Assembly: GCA_024349245.1 (NCBI GenBank)
Contig: JALDNG010000867.1
Coordinates: 1-64,000 of the forward strand
Direction: 5' to 3'
Source of the DNA: Neodontobutis hainanensis
Taxonomy: Eukaryota; Chordata; Actinopteri; Gobiiformes; Odontobutidae
Length of the DNA stretch: 64,000 nt
The position numbers and the translations under genes are program-made. Positions 8,005 through 21,598 of this stretch are shown here, one piece after another (positions within the stretch are counted from its first letter, which is position 1; each line of letters opens with the position of its first letter). Below the pieces are notes generated by a model. It was not told where the DNA came from. It saw only the letters and a program-made list of their open reading frames with translations, and searched no databases.

Positions 8005-9000
8005 GTACAAAGAAAATTTACTCGTTACACGAGGTCCGGAGCTTGTGAGAGGTCCGAGGGCCTACAGCCCTGAAGCGGACAAGAGGTCCAGAGCGAAGTG
8101 AAGAGGAGACGGAGAGTAGTGCAGAGAGCGTGTTTTGACCAGCGGTCACTTTTAACACTTTTGACAGGGTGTGTCTTACGGAGGAAGGCATTGCTTTGGG
8201 GAGTTTAAATGTTTAAACTAAGTCTTAAACATTCCTTTTGTTTCACCCTATTTTCCTTGGTTTTCGTAAAACACACAAACACATTCGTACTTGCAGGATT
8301 ATGCAAAGAAACATTTGTCAGACTTATTATAAAAACATATATTCATTACATTTTATTAACATAAAACGTAACTCTGTAGGAATGGAAGGAATTAGTTGAC
8401 TTGTAAAACTCTGCATCCTGAAACAAACAGTATAATTGTTAGTACATTCACAATCTTTCTAAGTAATAAAATAACAAAATGTCCTTTAATGAAATAACAC
8501 CAAATGTCCTTCTTGAGTGCAGAGTCATTTGTCCAGTTAAACCAAAGGGGGTAGTGTTTGACCATGCCCGAACGACTATGATCAAAGACATTTTCAACTG
8601 TCAATCAGGATTAGAATAAAGTGTTCTCGAAAGCTGGATGGACACCTTATCTACAGGATTTACGGCTTTTGGACATGGCGTCTAGCAGTCTGTGATGTTC
8701 CATGTGTCACCTTTGACACGGTGCTGGGTAGAACGAAGATCCAATTCTTATAAAAGCAAAACAAAGTCATTAATAAGTTTCCTGTCCTTAGCAAAACACG
8801 TTGGTGTCCTTTTATCTGAAAGAAAACGGGGTTAGCATGTCTTCTTCTCAAGATTTACATCCACGGCCTGTCTCTGGAGGCCGATGGTGAAACAACAGTT
8901 GTTAATCTTGAAGACCCTTAGTGAAACAGTTTGGAGGTCTGTAAGTGATTAAACAAATGTTATAATCCGTGTGGCGTTCTGGAGGCTGATCTGCTACAAG

Positions 9001-12000
9001 AGGCGTTTATTAGAACAGACTGTAGACCTGCAGTAGAACAGACCGTAGATGTGCAGTAAAACAGACTATAGATTTGCATTAGAACAGACTTTAAAAGTGC
9101 AGTAGTAGAGACTGTACACGTGTAGTAGAACAGACTGTAGATGAGCAGTAGTACAGACTGTAGACTTACATTAGAACAGACTGTAGATGTGCATTAGAAC
9201 AGACTGTAGACGTGCAGTAGAACAGACTGTAGATGAGCAGTATTACAGACTGTAGGCTTGCATTAGAACAGACAGTAGATGTATATTAGAACAGACTGTA
9301 GATGTGCAGTAAAACAGACTGTAGACGTGCAGTGGACGAGACTGTAGTAGAGCAGTAGTACAGACTGTAAACTGGCATTAGAACAGACTGTAGAGGTGCA
9401 GGTGAACAGACAGTACACGTGCAGTTGAGCAGACTTCAGAGCAGCAGTAGTACAGACTCTAGATTGGCTTTAGAACTGACTATAGACAAGCATTAGAACA
9501 GGCTATAAACGTCCAGTAGAACAGACTCTATATAAGTATTAGAAAACACTCTAGATATGCTTTATAACAAAATGTAGAGGTGCAGTAGTTCCGACTGTAG
9601 CGAACATTAGAACAGACTGTATATGAGTATTGGAAAACACTCTAAACATGCTTTAGAACAGACTGTAGAGGTGCAGTAATACAGACTGTAGATGAGAATT
9701 AGAAAAGACTGTAGTAGAACAGACTGACAATGTGCAGAAGAATAGACTGTAGAGATGCAGTAGTACAGACTGTAGACAACCATTAGAACAGACTGTATAT
9801 GAGTATTAGAAAACACTCTAGACATGCTTTAGAATAGACTGTAGAGCTGCAGTAGTTCAGACTGTAGACGAGCATTAGAACAGAGTACAGATGAGCAGTA
9901 GTACAGATTGTAGACTTACATTAGAACAGACTGTGGATGTGCAGTTAGAACAGACTGTAGATGTGCAGAAGAAAAGACTTTAGACGTTTATTAGAACAGA
10001 CTGTAGACCTGCAGTAGAACAGACCGTAGATGAGCAGTAAAACAGACTATAGATTTGCATTAGAACAGACTTTAAAAGTGCAGTAGTAGAGACTGTACAC
10101 GTGTAGTAGAACAGACTGTAGATGAGCAGTAGTACAGACTGTAGACTTACATTAGAACAGACTGTAGATGTGCATTAGAACAGACTGTAGACGTGCAGTA
10201 GAACAGACTGTAGATGAGCAGTATTACAGACTGTAGGCTTGCATTAGAACAGACAGTAGATGTACATTAGAACAGACTGTTGATGTGCAGTAAAACAGAC
10301 TGTAGACATGCAGTGGACGAGACTGTAGTAGAGCAGTAGTACAGACTGTAAACTGGCATTAGAACAGACTGTAGAGGTGCAGGTGAACAGACAGTACACG
10401 TGCAGTTGAGCAGACTTCAGAGCAGCAGTAGTACAGACTCTAGATTGGCTTTAGAACTGACTATAGACAAGCATTAGAACAGGCTATAAACGTCCAGTAG
10501 AACAGACTCTATATAAGTATTAGAAAACACTCTAGATATGCTTTATAACAAAATGTAGAGGTGCAGTAGTTCCGACTGTAGACGAACATTAGAACAGACT
10601 GTATATGAGTATTGGAAAACACTCTAAACATGCTTTAGAACAGACTGTAGAGGTGCAGTAATACAGACTGTAGATGAGAATTAGAAAAGACTGTAAACGT
10701 CCAGTAGAACAGACTGACAATGTGCAGAAGAATAGACTGTAGAGATGCAGTAGTACAGACTGTAGACAAGCGTTAGAACAGACTGTATATGAGTATTAGA
10801 AAACACTCTAGACATGCTTTAGAATAGACTGTAGAGCTGCAGTAGTTCAGACTGTAGACGAGGATTAGAACAGACTCTATATGAGTTTTAGAAAACACTC
10901 TGCACATGCTTTAGAACAGATTGTAAAAGGTGCAGTATTTCTGACTGTAGACGTGCATTAGAACAGACTGTATATGAGTATTAGAAAACACTCTAGACAT
11001 GCTGTAGAACAGACTGTTGATGAGCAGTAATACAGACTGTAGACTTGCATTAGAACAGACTGTAGATGTGCAGTAGAACAGACTGTAGACGTTTATTAGA
11101 ACAGACTGTAGACCTGCAAAAGAACAGACCGTAGATGAGTAGTAAAACAGACTATAGACTTGCATTAGAACAGACTGTAAAACTGACTGTAGACGAGCAT
11201 TAGAACAGACTTTAAACATCCAGTAGAACAGACTTACAATGTGCAGAAGAATAGACTATAGAAATGCAGTAGTACAGACTGTAGACGAGCATTAGAAGAG
11301 AGTGTAGATCTGCTTAAGAACAGACTTTAGAAGTGCAGTAGTAGAGACTGTAGATGTGTAGTAGAACAGACTGTAAATGAGCAGTAGTAGAGACTGTAGA
11401 CTTGTATTAGAACAGACTGTAAACGCAGTAGAACAGACTGTAGATTAGCAATAAAACAGACTGTACACGTGCAGTAGAACAGACTGTAGATGATCAGTTG
11501 TACAGACTGTAGACTTTCATTAGAACATACAGTAGATGTCCATTAGAATAGACTGTAGATGTGCAGTAGAACAGACTGACGAGGTGCAGAAGAATAGACT
11601 GAAGAGTTGCAGTAGTTGAGACTTTACACGAGGATTAGAACAGCCTGTACATGACTATTAGAAAAGACTGTAGACATGCTTTAGAAGAGACTGTAGAGGT
11701 GCAGTAGTACAGACTGTAGAGGAGCATTAAAACAAACTGTAGATGTGCAGTAGACCAGACTGTAGACGTGCAGTTGAACAGACTTTAGAGCAGCAGTAGT
11801 ACAGACTCTAGATTGGCTTTAGAAAAGACTGTAGATGAACTTTAGAACAGACTGTAGAGGTGCAGTAGTTCAGACTGTAGATGATCATTAGAACAGACTC
11901 TATATGAGTATTAGAAAACACTCTAGACATGCTTTAGAACAGGCAGTAGAGGTGCAGTTGTACAGACTGTAGACGAGCATTAAAACAGACTGTATATTAG

Positions 12001-15000
12001 TATTAGAAAACACTCTAGACAAGCTTTAGTACAAACTGTAGATGTGCAGTAGTACAGACTGTAGACGTTTTTAGAACAGACTGTAGAAGAGCAGTAGAAC
12101 AAACTGTAGGCGAGCAGTAGTACAGACTGGAGAATTCCATTAGAACAGATTCTAGATGTGCATTAGAACAGACTGTAGATGTGCAAAAGAATAGACTGTA
12201 GAGGGCAGTAGTTGAGATATTACACGAGCATTAGAACAGACTGTACATGAGTATTAGAAAAGACTGTAGACATGTTTTAGAACAGACTGTAGAGTTTCAG
12301 TAGTACAGACTCTAGACGACCATTAGAACAAACTGTAGATGTGCAGTAGAAGAGACTGTAGAGGTGCAGTAGTACAGAAAGTTGCCAATTATTAAAAGAG
12401 AATGTAGGCGTGCAGTATAACAGACTCTAGACAATTATTATCTATTAACAATAGAAAAGACTGTAGAGGTGCAGTTGAACAGACTGTAGATGTGCAGTTG
12501 AATAGACTTCAGAGCAGAAGTAGAACAGACTCTAGATTGGCTTTGGAAGAGACTGTAGACGAGCATTAGAACAAACAGTAAACAACCTGTAGAACAGACT
12601 GAGAATGTGCAGAAGAATAGACTCTAGAGGTGCAGTAGTACAGACTGTAGATGAGGATTAGAACAGACTGTATATAAGTATTAGAAAATACTGTAGATAT
12701 GCTTTAGAACAGACTGTAGAGTTGCAGTAGTTCAGACTGTAGACGAGCATTAGAACAGACTGTATATGAGTATTAGAAAACACTGTAGACATGCTTTAGA
12801 ACAGATTGTAGAGGTGCAGTAGTTCAGACTGTAGACGAGCATTAGAACAGACTGTATATGAGTATTAAAAACACTCTAGACATGCTTTAGAACAGACTGT
12901 AGATGTGCAGTAGTACAGACTATAGGCGTGCAGTAATACAGACTGTAGATGAGCATTAGAACAGACTGTAGAAGTGCAGTAGTACAGACTGTAGATGTGC
13001 AGTAGAACAGACTGTAGACGTTTATTACAACAGACTGTAGACCTGCAGTAGAACAGACCGTAAATGAGCAGTAGTACAGACTGTAGACTTGCATTAGAAC
13101 AGACTGTAAATGAGCAGTAGTACAGATTATAGACTTGCATTAGAACGGACTGTGGGCGAGCATTAGAACAGACTATAGACTGTAGGCGTTTATTAGAACA
13201 GACTGTAGACCTGCACTAGAACAGACCATAGATGAGCAGTAGTACTGACTATAGACTTGCATTAGAACAGACTGTAGATGTGCATTAGAAACAGACTTTA
13301 GAAGTGCAGCAGCAGAGACTGTAGATGTGTAGTAGAAAAGACTGTATACGTTTATCAGAACAGACTGCAGACATGCAGTAGAACAGACTGTAGACGTGCA
13401 GTAGAACAGACTGTAGGCAAGCATTAGAACAAACTGTAAACGTCAGTAGAACAGACTGACAAAGTGCAGAAGAATAGACTATAGAGGTGCAGTAGTACAG
13501 ACTGTAGACGAGCATTAGAACAGACTGTATATGAGTATTAGAAAACACTGTAGACATGATTTATAACAGACTGTAGAAATGTAGTAGTTCAGACTGTAGA
13601 CGAGCATTAGAACAGACTCTATATGAGTATTAGAAAACACTATAGATTTGCTTTAGAACAGATTGTAGAGGTGCAGTAATACAGACTGCAGATGAGCATT
13701 AGAACAGATTTTAGAAGTGCAGTAGTACATACTGTAGATGAGCAGTAGCACAGACTGTAGACTTGCATTAGAACAGACTGTTGATGATCATTAGAATAGA
13801 CTTTAGAAATACAGAAGTAATGACTGTAGATATGCATTAGAATAGACTATAGACGTTTATAAAAAAGACTGTAGACGTGCAGTAGAACAAAATGCGGTAG
13901 AGCAGAGTTACAGACTGTAAAGTAGCATTTTAAGAGACTGTAGGCGTACAATAGAACAGACTGTAGGAGCATTATAACAGACTGTTTACGTCCAGTAGAA
14001 CAGACTGTAGATGTGCAATAGTACAGACTAAAGACCTGCATTAGAACAGACTGTGGACGAGCATTAGAACAGACTATAGACGTGCATTAGAACAGACTGT
14101 AGTTGTCCATTAGAACAGACTGTAGATGTGCATTAGAAAAGACTGACGATGTGCAGAATAATAGACTGTAGAGGTGCAGTAGTTAAGACTTTACGAGCAT
14201 TAGAACAGACTGTACATTAGTATTAGAAAAGACTGTAGACATGCTTTACAACAGACTGTAGAGGTGAAGTAGTACAGACTGTAGACGACCACTAGAACAA
14301 ACTGTAGATGTGCAGTAGAAGAGACTGTAGAGGTGCTGTAGTACAGAATGTTGACTATTATTAGAAGAGACTGTAGGCGTGCAGTAGAACAGACTCTAGA
14401 CAATTATTAGAACAGACTGTAGACTTCCACAAGAACACACTGTAGTTGTGCATTAGAAAAGACTGTAGACATTTATTTATACAGACTATAGTCGTGCAGT
14501 AGAACAGACTGTAGAAGTGCAGTAGAGCAGTAGTACAGACTGTAAAATGGCATTAGAACAGACTGTAGACAGCCAGTAGAACAGACAGTAGAGGTGCAGT
14601 TGTACAGACTGTAGATGTGTAGTAGAACAGACTGTAGACGTTTATCAGAACAGACTGTAGATGTGCAATAAGACAGACTGTAGATGAGCAGTAGTACAGA
14701 CTGTAGACTTGCATTGGAACAGACTGTAGATGTGCATTAGAACAGACTGTAGATGTGCAGTAAAACAGACTGTAGACGTCCAGTTCAACAGACTATAGAT
14801 GTGCATTTGATCTGATGTCAGAGCAGCAGTTGTACAGACTCTAGATTGGCTTTAGAACAGACTGTAGATGAGCTTTAGAACAGGCTGTAAACGTCAGTAG
14901 AACAGACTGACAATTAGAACAGATTGTAGATATGCAGTAAAACAGACTGTAGACGTGCAGGTGAACAGAAATCAGAGCAGCAGTAGTACAAACTCTAGAA

Positions 15001-15755
15001 TTACCTTAGAACAGACTTTAAACGAGCAATAGAAATGACTGTAAACGTCCGTAGAACAAACTGACAATGCGCAAAAGAATAGACTCTAGAGCTGCAGTAG
15101 TACAGACTGTAGATGAGCAAATGAACAGACTGTATATTAGTTTAAAAAAATGTAGACATGCATTTATTACAGACTGTAGAGGTGCAGTAATACAGACTGT
15201 AGGCGAGCATTAGAACAGACTGTAGAAGTGCCGTAGTACAGACTGTAGAGGTGCAGTTGAACAGACTGTAGGCGTGCAGTTGAACAGACTTCAGAGCAGA
15301 ATTAGTACAGACTGTAGATTGTAGAACAGACTGACAATTAGAACAGATTGTAGATGTGCAGTAAAAATGACTGTAGACGTGCAGTAGAATAGAGTGCAGT
15401 AGAGCAATAGTACAGACTGTAAAATGGCATTAGATCAGACTGTAGTCATGCAGTAGAACAGACTGTAGAGGTGCAGTTGTACAGACTTTAGACGAGCATT
15501 AGAACAGACTGTTGATGTGCAGTAGAAAAGACTGTAGACGTACAATAGAACAGACTGTAGATGAGCATTAGAACAGAATGTAGGCGTCCATTAGAACAGA
15601 CTGTAGATGTGCAGTAGTAAAGACTAAAGACCTGCATAAGAATAGACTGTGGACGAGCATTAGAACAGACTGTAGATGTGCTTTAGTACAGACTGTAGAG
15701 GTGCAGTAATACAGACAGTACGAGCATTAGAAGAGACAGTAGAAGGGCAATAATA
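9001..15755 (+). repeat. 23-bp minisatellite, block A1 (forward)
   Basis: This is a tandem array of a 23-bp unit with the core TAGAACAGACTGTAGA and a variable tail such as TGTGCAT, CGTGCAG or CGAGCAT. The forward orientation is named A. A 4-unit (92-bp) cassette marked by AGAAAACACTCTAGACATGC recurs through the block. A longer stretch of about 880 bp at 9004-9885 is repeated at 9985-10865, offset 981 bp. The block starts directly at the LTR edge and ends at the palindrome at 15756. There are no credible genes; stops (TAG) occur in the forward strand of nearly every unit. Confidence 0.95.
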
Positions 15756-15767
15756 AATGTCGACATT
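15756..15767. other. Palindromic strand-flip junction A1/B1
   Basis: AATGTCGACATT is a perfect 12-bp palindrome exactly where the array turns from the forward to the reverse orientation. The same junction with the same flanks occurs at 34811-34822. Confidence 0.9.
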
Positions 15768-18700
15768 CTGTACTACTGCACCGCTATAGTCTTTTCTACT
15801 GCACATCTACAGTCTGAAGTACTGCACTTCTACAGTCTGTTTTAATGCTTGTCTACAATCTATACAACTGCATCTCTACAGTCTGTTCTAAAGCATTTCT
15901 ACAGTGTTTTCTAATACTCATATAGAGTATGTTCTAATGCTCATCTACAGTCTGTAGTAATGCACCTCTAGAGTCTATTCTTCTGCACATTGTCTGTTCT
16001 ACTGGATGTTTACAGTCATTTCTAATGCTCGTCTACAGTCTGTCTAAAACCAATCTAGAGTCTGTGCTACTGCTGCTCTGAAGTTTGTACAACTGCACCT
16101 CTACAGTCTCTTCTATTGTATGTCTACAGTCTGTTCTATTGCACATCTACCGTCTATTCTAATGCAAGTCTGCAGTCTGTACTACTGCACCACTAAAGTC
16201 TGTTCTAAAGCATGTTTACAGTCTATTCTAATACTCATATACAGTCTGTTCTAATGCTCTACAGTCTCTACTAATGCACCTTTAAAGTCTGTTCTTCTGC
16301 AGCATCCTTAGTCTGTTCTACTGCACATCTATAGTCTGTTCTATTGCTCGAATACAGTCTGTTCTAATGCCCAATAACAGTCCTTACTACTCCACCTCTA
16401 TAGTTTGTTCTACTTCTCCTCTACAGTCTCTCTACTGCACGTCTACAGTCTGTTCTAATGCCAATCTAGAGTCTGTACTACTGTTGCTCTGCAGTCTGTT
16501 CTACTGCAAGGTTACAATTTGTTCTATTGCACATTTACGGTCTGTTCTAATGCACATCTACAGTCTGTTCAACTGCACCTCTACAGTCTGTTCTATTGCA
16601 CGTCTACAGTCTGTTCTACTGCACGACTATAGTCTGTTTTAATAAACGTCTACAGTCTTTTCTAATGCACATCTACAGTCTGTTCTACTGCAGGTATACA
16701 GTCTGTTCTAATAAACGTCTACATTCTGTTCTACTGCACATCTACAGTCAATACTACTGCACTTCTACAGTCTGTATAATGCTCGTTTGCAGTCAGTATT
16801 ACTGCACCTCAACAGTCTGTTCTACTGCACATCTACAGTCTGTTCTACTGCTTGTCTACAGTCTGTTCTACTGCACGATTATTGTCTGTTATAATAATTG
16901 TATACAGTCTCTTCTAATGCACATCTACAGTCTGTTCTAATGCACATCTACAGTCTGTTCAACTGCACCTCTACAGTCTGTTCTATTGCACGTGTACAGT
17001 CTGTTCTGCACGACTATAGTCTATTTTAATAAACGTCTACAGTCTTTTCTAATGCAGATCTACAGTCTGTTCTACTGCAGGTATACAGTCTGTTCTATTA
17101 AACGTCTACATTCTGTTCTACTGCATATCTACAGTCTGTACTACTGCACTTCTACAGTCTGTATAATGCTCGTTTGCAGTCTGTATTACTGCACCTCAAC
17201 AGTCTGTTCTACTGCACATCTACAGTCTGTTCTACTGCTTGTTTACAGTCTGTTCTACTGCACGACTATTGTCTGTTTTAATAATTGTCTACAGTCTCTT
17301 CTAATGCACATCCACAGTCTGTTCTAATGCACATCTACAATCTGTTCTACTGGACGTCTACAGTCTGTTCTAATAATTGACTAGAGTCCGTTCTACTGCA
17401 CATCTACTGTCTGTTCTAATAATTATCAACATTCTGTACTACTGCACATCTACAGTCTGTTCTAATGCACATCTACAGTCTGTTCTAATGCAAGTCTACA
17501 GTCTGTACTACTGCTCATCTACAGTCTGAACTACTGCACGTCTACAGTCTGTACAACTGCACCTCTACAGTCTTTTCTACTGCATGTCTACAGTCTGTTC
17601 TAATGCCAGTTTACAGTCTGTACCACTGCTCCACTGCAGTTTATTCTACTGCATGTCTACAGTCTGTTTTACTCCACATCTATAGTCTGTTCTAATGCAC
17701 ATCTACATTATGTTCTAATGCAAGTCTACAGTCTGTTCTACTGCATGTCTATAGTCTGTTTAACTGCACATCTACAATCTGTTCTAATTGTCAGTCTGTT
17801 CTACTGGACATTTACAGTCTATTCTAAAGCCAATTTAGAGTCTGTACTACTGCAGCTCTGAAGCCTGTTAAATTGCACGTCTACAGTTTGTTCAACTGCA
17901 TCTCTACAGTCTGTTCTATTATGCGTCTACAGTCTGTTCTACTGCACGACTATAGTCTGTTTAATAAACGTTTACAGTCTTTTCTAATGCACATCTACAG
18001 TCTGTTCTGCTGGATGTCTACAGTCTGTTCTAATAATTGTCTAGATTCTGTTCTACTGCATGTCTACAGTCTGTTTTAATAATTGTCAACATTCTCTACT
18101 AATGCACTTCTACAGTCTCTTCTATTGCGCTTCTACAGTTTGTTCTAATGGTCGTCTACAGTCTCTTTTTTGTCAGTCTTTTCTACTGGTCGTTTACAGT
18201 CTGTTCTAAAGCTCATCTACAGTCTGTTCTAAATCCAATCTAGAGACTGTACAACTGCTTCTCTAAAGTCTGTTCAACAGCACCTCTACAGTCTGTTTAA
18301 CTGCACCTCTACAGTCTGTTCTACTGCACATCTACAGTCTCTACTGCTGCACTTCTAAAGTCTGTTCTAATGCACATCTACAGTCTGTTCTAATGCAAGT
18401 CTATAGTCTGTACTACTGCTCATCTACGGTCTGTTCTAGTGCACGTCTACAGTCTGTTCTAATAAACGTCTACAGTCTATAATCTGTTCTAATGCTCGCT
18501 CATAGTCTGTTCTAATGCACGTCTTTAGTCTGTACTACTGCACATCTACAGTCTTTTCTACTGGATGTCTACAGTCTGTTAAAATGCTTGTCTACAGTCT
18601 GTTCTATTGTATGTCTACAGTCTGTTCTAATGAACATCTACAGTCTGTTCAACTGAACGTCTACAGTCTGTTTTACTGCACATCTACAGTCTGTTCTAAT

Positions 18701-21598
18701 GCAAGTCTACAATCTGTACTACTGCTCATCTACAGTCTGTTCTACTGCACATCTACAGTCTGTTCTAAAATTGTCTACAGTCAGTTCTAAAGCCAATCTA
18801 TAGTCTGTACTACTGCTGCTCTGAAGTATTTTCAACTGCACGTCTACAGTATCTTTAACTGCACCTTTACAGTGTGTTCTATTGTACGTCTACAGTCTGT
18901 TCTACTGCACGATTATAGTCTGTTTTAATAAACGTCTACAATCTCTTCTAATGCACATCTACAGTCTGTTCTACTGAATGTCTACAGTCTGTTCTAATAA
19001 TTGTCAACATTCTGTACTACTGCACCTCTACAGTCTCTTCTACTGCACATCTACAGTGTCTTCTAATGCTCGTGTAAAGTCTCAACTACTGCATCTCTAC
19101 AGTCTATTCTTCTGCACATCGTCAGTCTATTCTACTGCACATCTACAGTCTGTTCTAATGCACATATACAGTCTGTTCTAATGCAAGACTGCAGTCTGTA
19201 CTACTGCTCATCTACACTCTGTTCTACTGCACATCTACAGTCTGTTCTAATAAACGTCTACAGTTTGTTCTACTGCACATCTACAGGCTCTAATACTGCA
19301 CTTCTAAAGTCTGTTCTAATGCTCATCTAGAGTCTGTTCTAATGCACTTCTACAGTCTGTTCTAATGAAAGTCTACAGTCTGTACTACTGCTCATTTACA
19401 GTCTGTTCTACTGCACGTCTACAGTCTGTATTTCTGCACCTCTACAGTCTGTTCTACTGCATGTCTACAGTCTGTTCTAATGCCAGTTTACAGTCTGTAC
19501 TACTGCTCCACTGCAGTTTATTCTACTGCACGTCTACAGTCTGTTTTACTCCACATCTACAGTCTGTTCTAATGCACATCTATAGTCTGTTCTAATGCAA
19601 GTCTACAGTCTGTTATAACGCACATCTATAGTCTGTTCTAATGCACATCTACAGTCTGTTCTAATGCACATCTACAGTCTGTTCTATTGCAAGTCTACAG
19701 TCTGTATTACTGCTCATCTACAGTCTCTTCTACTGCATGTCTACAGTCTGTTTAACTGCACCACAACAGTCTGTTCTAATGCCAGTTTACAGTCTGTACC
19801 TCTGCTCTACTGCAGTCTGTTCTACTGCACGTCTACAGTCTGTTTTACTGCACATATACAGTCTCTACTACTGTACTTCTAAAGTCTGTTCTAATGCACA
19901 TCTACAGTCTGTACTACTGCTCATCTACGGTATGTTCTACTGCAGGTCTACAGTCTGTTCTAATAAACGTCTATAGTCTCTTCTAATGCACATCTACAGT
20001 CTGTTCTACTGCAGGTCTACAGTTTGTTCTAATAAACGTCTACATCCTATTCTATTGCACATCTACAGTCTGTACTACTGCACTTCTACAGTCTGTATAA
20101 ATTTCGTTTGCAGTCTGTATTACTGCTCCTCAACAGTCTGTTCTAAAGCATGTCTAGTAATTTCTAATACTCATATACGGTCTTTTCTAATGCTCGTCTA
20201 CAATACTGAACTATTGCAGCTCTACAGTCTATTCTAAAGCATTTCTAAAGTGTTTTCTAATACTTATATACAGTCTGTTCTAATGCTCATCTACAGTTTG
20301 TACTACTGCACCTCTAGAGTCTATTCTTCTGCACATTACCAGTCTGTTCTACTGGGCGTTTACAGTCATTTCTAATGCTCGTCTACAGTCTGTCTAAAAC
20401 CAATCTAGAGTCTGTACTACTGCTGCTCTTAACTTTGTTCAACTGCACCTCTACAGTCTCTTCTATTGTATGTCTACAGTCTGTTCTATTGCACATCTCC
20501 AGTCTGTTCTAATGCAAGTCTACAGTCTGTACTACTGCACCTATACATTCTGTTCTAAAGCATGTCTACAGTCTACTCTAATACTCATATACAGTTTGTT
20601 CTAATGCTCGTCTACAGTTTGTACTAATGCACGTTTAAAGTCTATTCTTCTGCAGCATCGTTAGTCTGTTCTACTGGACATCTATAGTCTGTTCTATTGC
20701 TTGAATACAGTCTGTTCTAATGCCCAATAACAGTCCTTACTACTCCACCTCTACAGTTTGTTCTACTTCTCCTCTATAGTCTCTTCTACTGCACGTCTAT
20801 AGTCTGTTCTAATGCCAATCTAGAGTCTGTACTACTGTTGCTCTGCAGTCTGTTCTACTGCAAGTTTACAATTTGTTCTATTGGACATCTACAGTCTGTT
20901 CTAATGCACATCTACAATCTGTTCAACTGCAAGTCTACAGTCTGTTCTACTGCTCGTCTACAGTCTGTTCTACTGCACGACTATTGTCTGTTTTAATAAT
21001 TGTCTACAGTCTCTTTTAATGCCCATCTACAGTCTGTTCTAATGCACATCTACAATCTGTTCTAATAGACGTCTACAGTCTGTTCTAATAATTGTCTAGA
21101 GTCTGTTCTACTGCATTTCTACTGTCTGTTCTAATAATTGTCAACAGTCTGTATTACTGCACCTCAACAGTCTGTTCTACTGCACATCTACAGTCTGTTC
21201 TACTGCATGTCTACATTCTGTTCTAATGCCAGTTTACAGTCTTTACTACTGCTCTACTGCAGTTTATTTTACTGCACGTCTACAGTCTGTTTTACTGCAC
21301 ATCTACAATCTGTTCTAATTGTTAGTCTGTTCTACTGGACTTTACAGTCTGTTCTAATGCTCGTCCACCGTCTGTTCTAATGCAGGTCTTTAGTGTGTTC
21401 TACTGCTCGTCTACAGTCTGTTCTATTGTATGTCTACATTCTGTTCCAATGCACATCTACAGTCTGTTCAACTGCACGTCTACTGTCTGTTCAACTGCAT
21501 CTCAACAGTCTGTTCTAATGCCAGTTTACAGTCTGTACCTCTGCTCTACTGCAGTCTGTTCTACTGCACGTTTACAGTCTGTTTTACTGCACATCTAC
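15768..21598 (-). repeat. 23-bp minisatellite, block B1 part 1 (reverse)
   Basis: This is the same 23-bp unit on the opposite strand (core TCTACAGTCTGTTCTA on the plus strand). Here the plus strand is largely free of stops, so many short frames with Tyr, Cys, Ser, Leu and Val appear, for example at 16367-17327. They are the three frames of one 23-bp unit read in turn and are not genes. The block is interrupted at 21598 by an LTR-like insertion. Confidence 0.95.

Larger units (their letters stand above)
370..8998 (-). mobile_element. Decayed LTR retroelement, truncated in integrase
   Basis: One LTR retroelement lies on the minus strand. In its own 5' to 3' order it has a long LTR (8998-7043), a PBS candidate (7033-7016), a leader of about 1.9 kb, gag (about 5110 to 2680), two retropepsin-like segments (about 2710 to 1700), an uncharacterised segment, the end of RNase H (about 1275-1190), and integrase up to about 370. 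The order is what Ty3/gypsy and retroviral elements use. Every coding part carries stops and frameshifts, no reverse transcriptase block (YxDD) is readable, and the 3' LTR and polypurine tract are missing. No envelope gene is seen. The family is uncertain: the capsid segment and integrase look gypsy-like, while the knuckle-free basic Gag end, Lys-type PBS and very long LTR also occur in spuma-like elements. Confidence 0.8.
7043..8998 (-). mobile_element. Long terminal repeat (5' LTR) of the retroelement
   Basis: The proposed LTR is 1,956 bp and is bounded by TGTAG at 7043 and CTACA ending at 8998, an inverted TG...CA pair. On its inner side lies the PBS candidate. On its outer side the 23-bp array begins within a few bases. 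On the minus strand there is a TATA box (TATAAAG, 8004-7998) and an AATAAA signal (7279-7274), which would place U3 between 8998 and about 7975. Short frames at 8392-8851 are not convincing genes. The second LTR needed to prove the ends is absent, so the outer limit is inferred. Confidence 0.55.

Noticed and set aside
8392..8851. Two short minus-strand frames, candidate LTR-encoded or accessory genes
   Set aside because: They are 63-70 codons, without motif, and lie in the presumed U3 region; length is within chance.
9001..15755. CRISPR-like array (short regular repeats)
   Set aside because: Units are contiguous 23-mers without unique spacers, in a vertebrate genome with nested SINE and LTR insertions.
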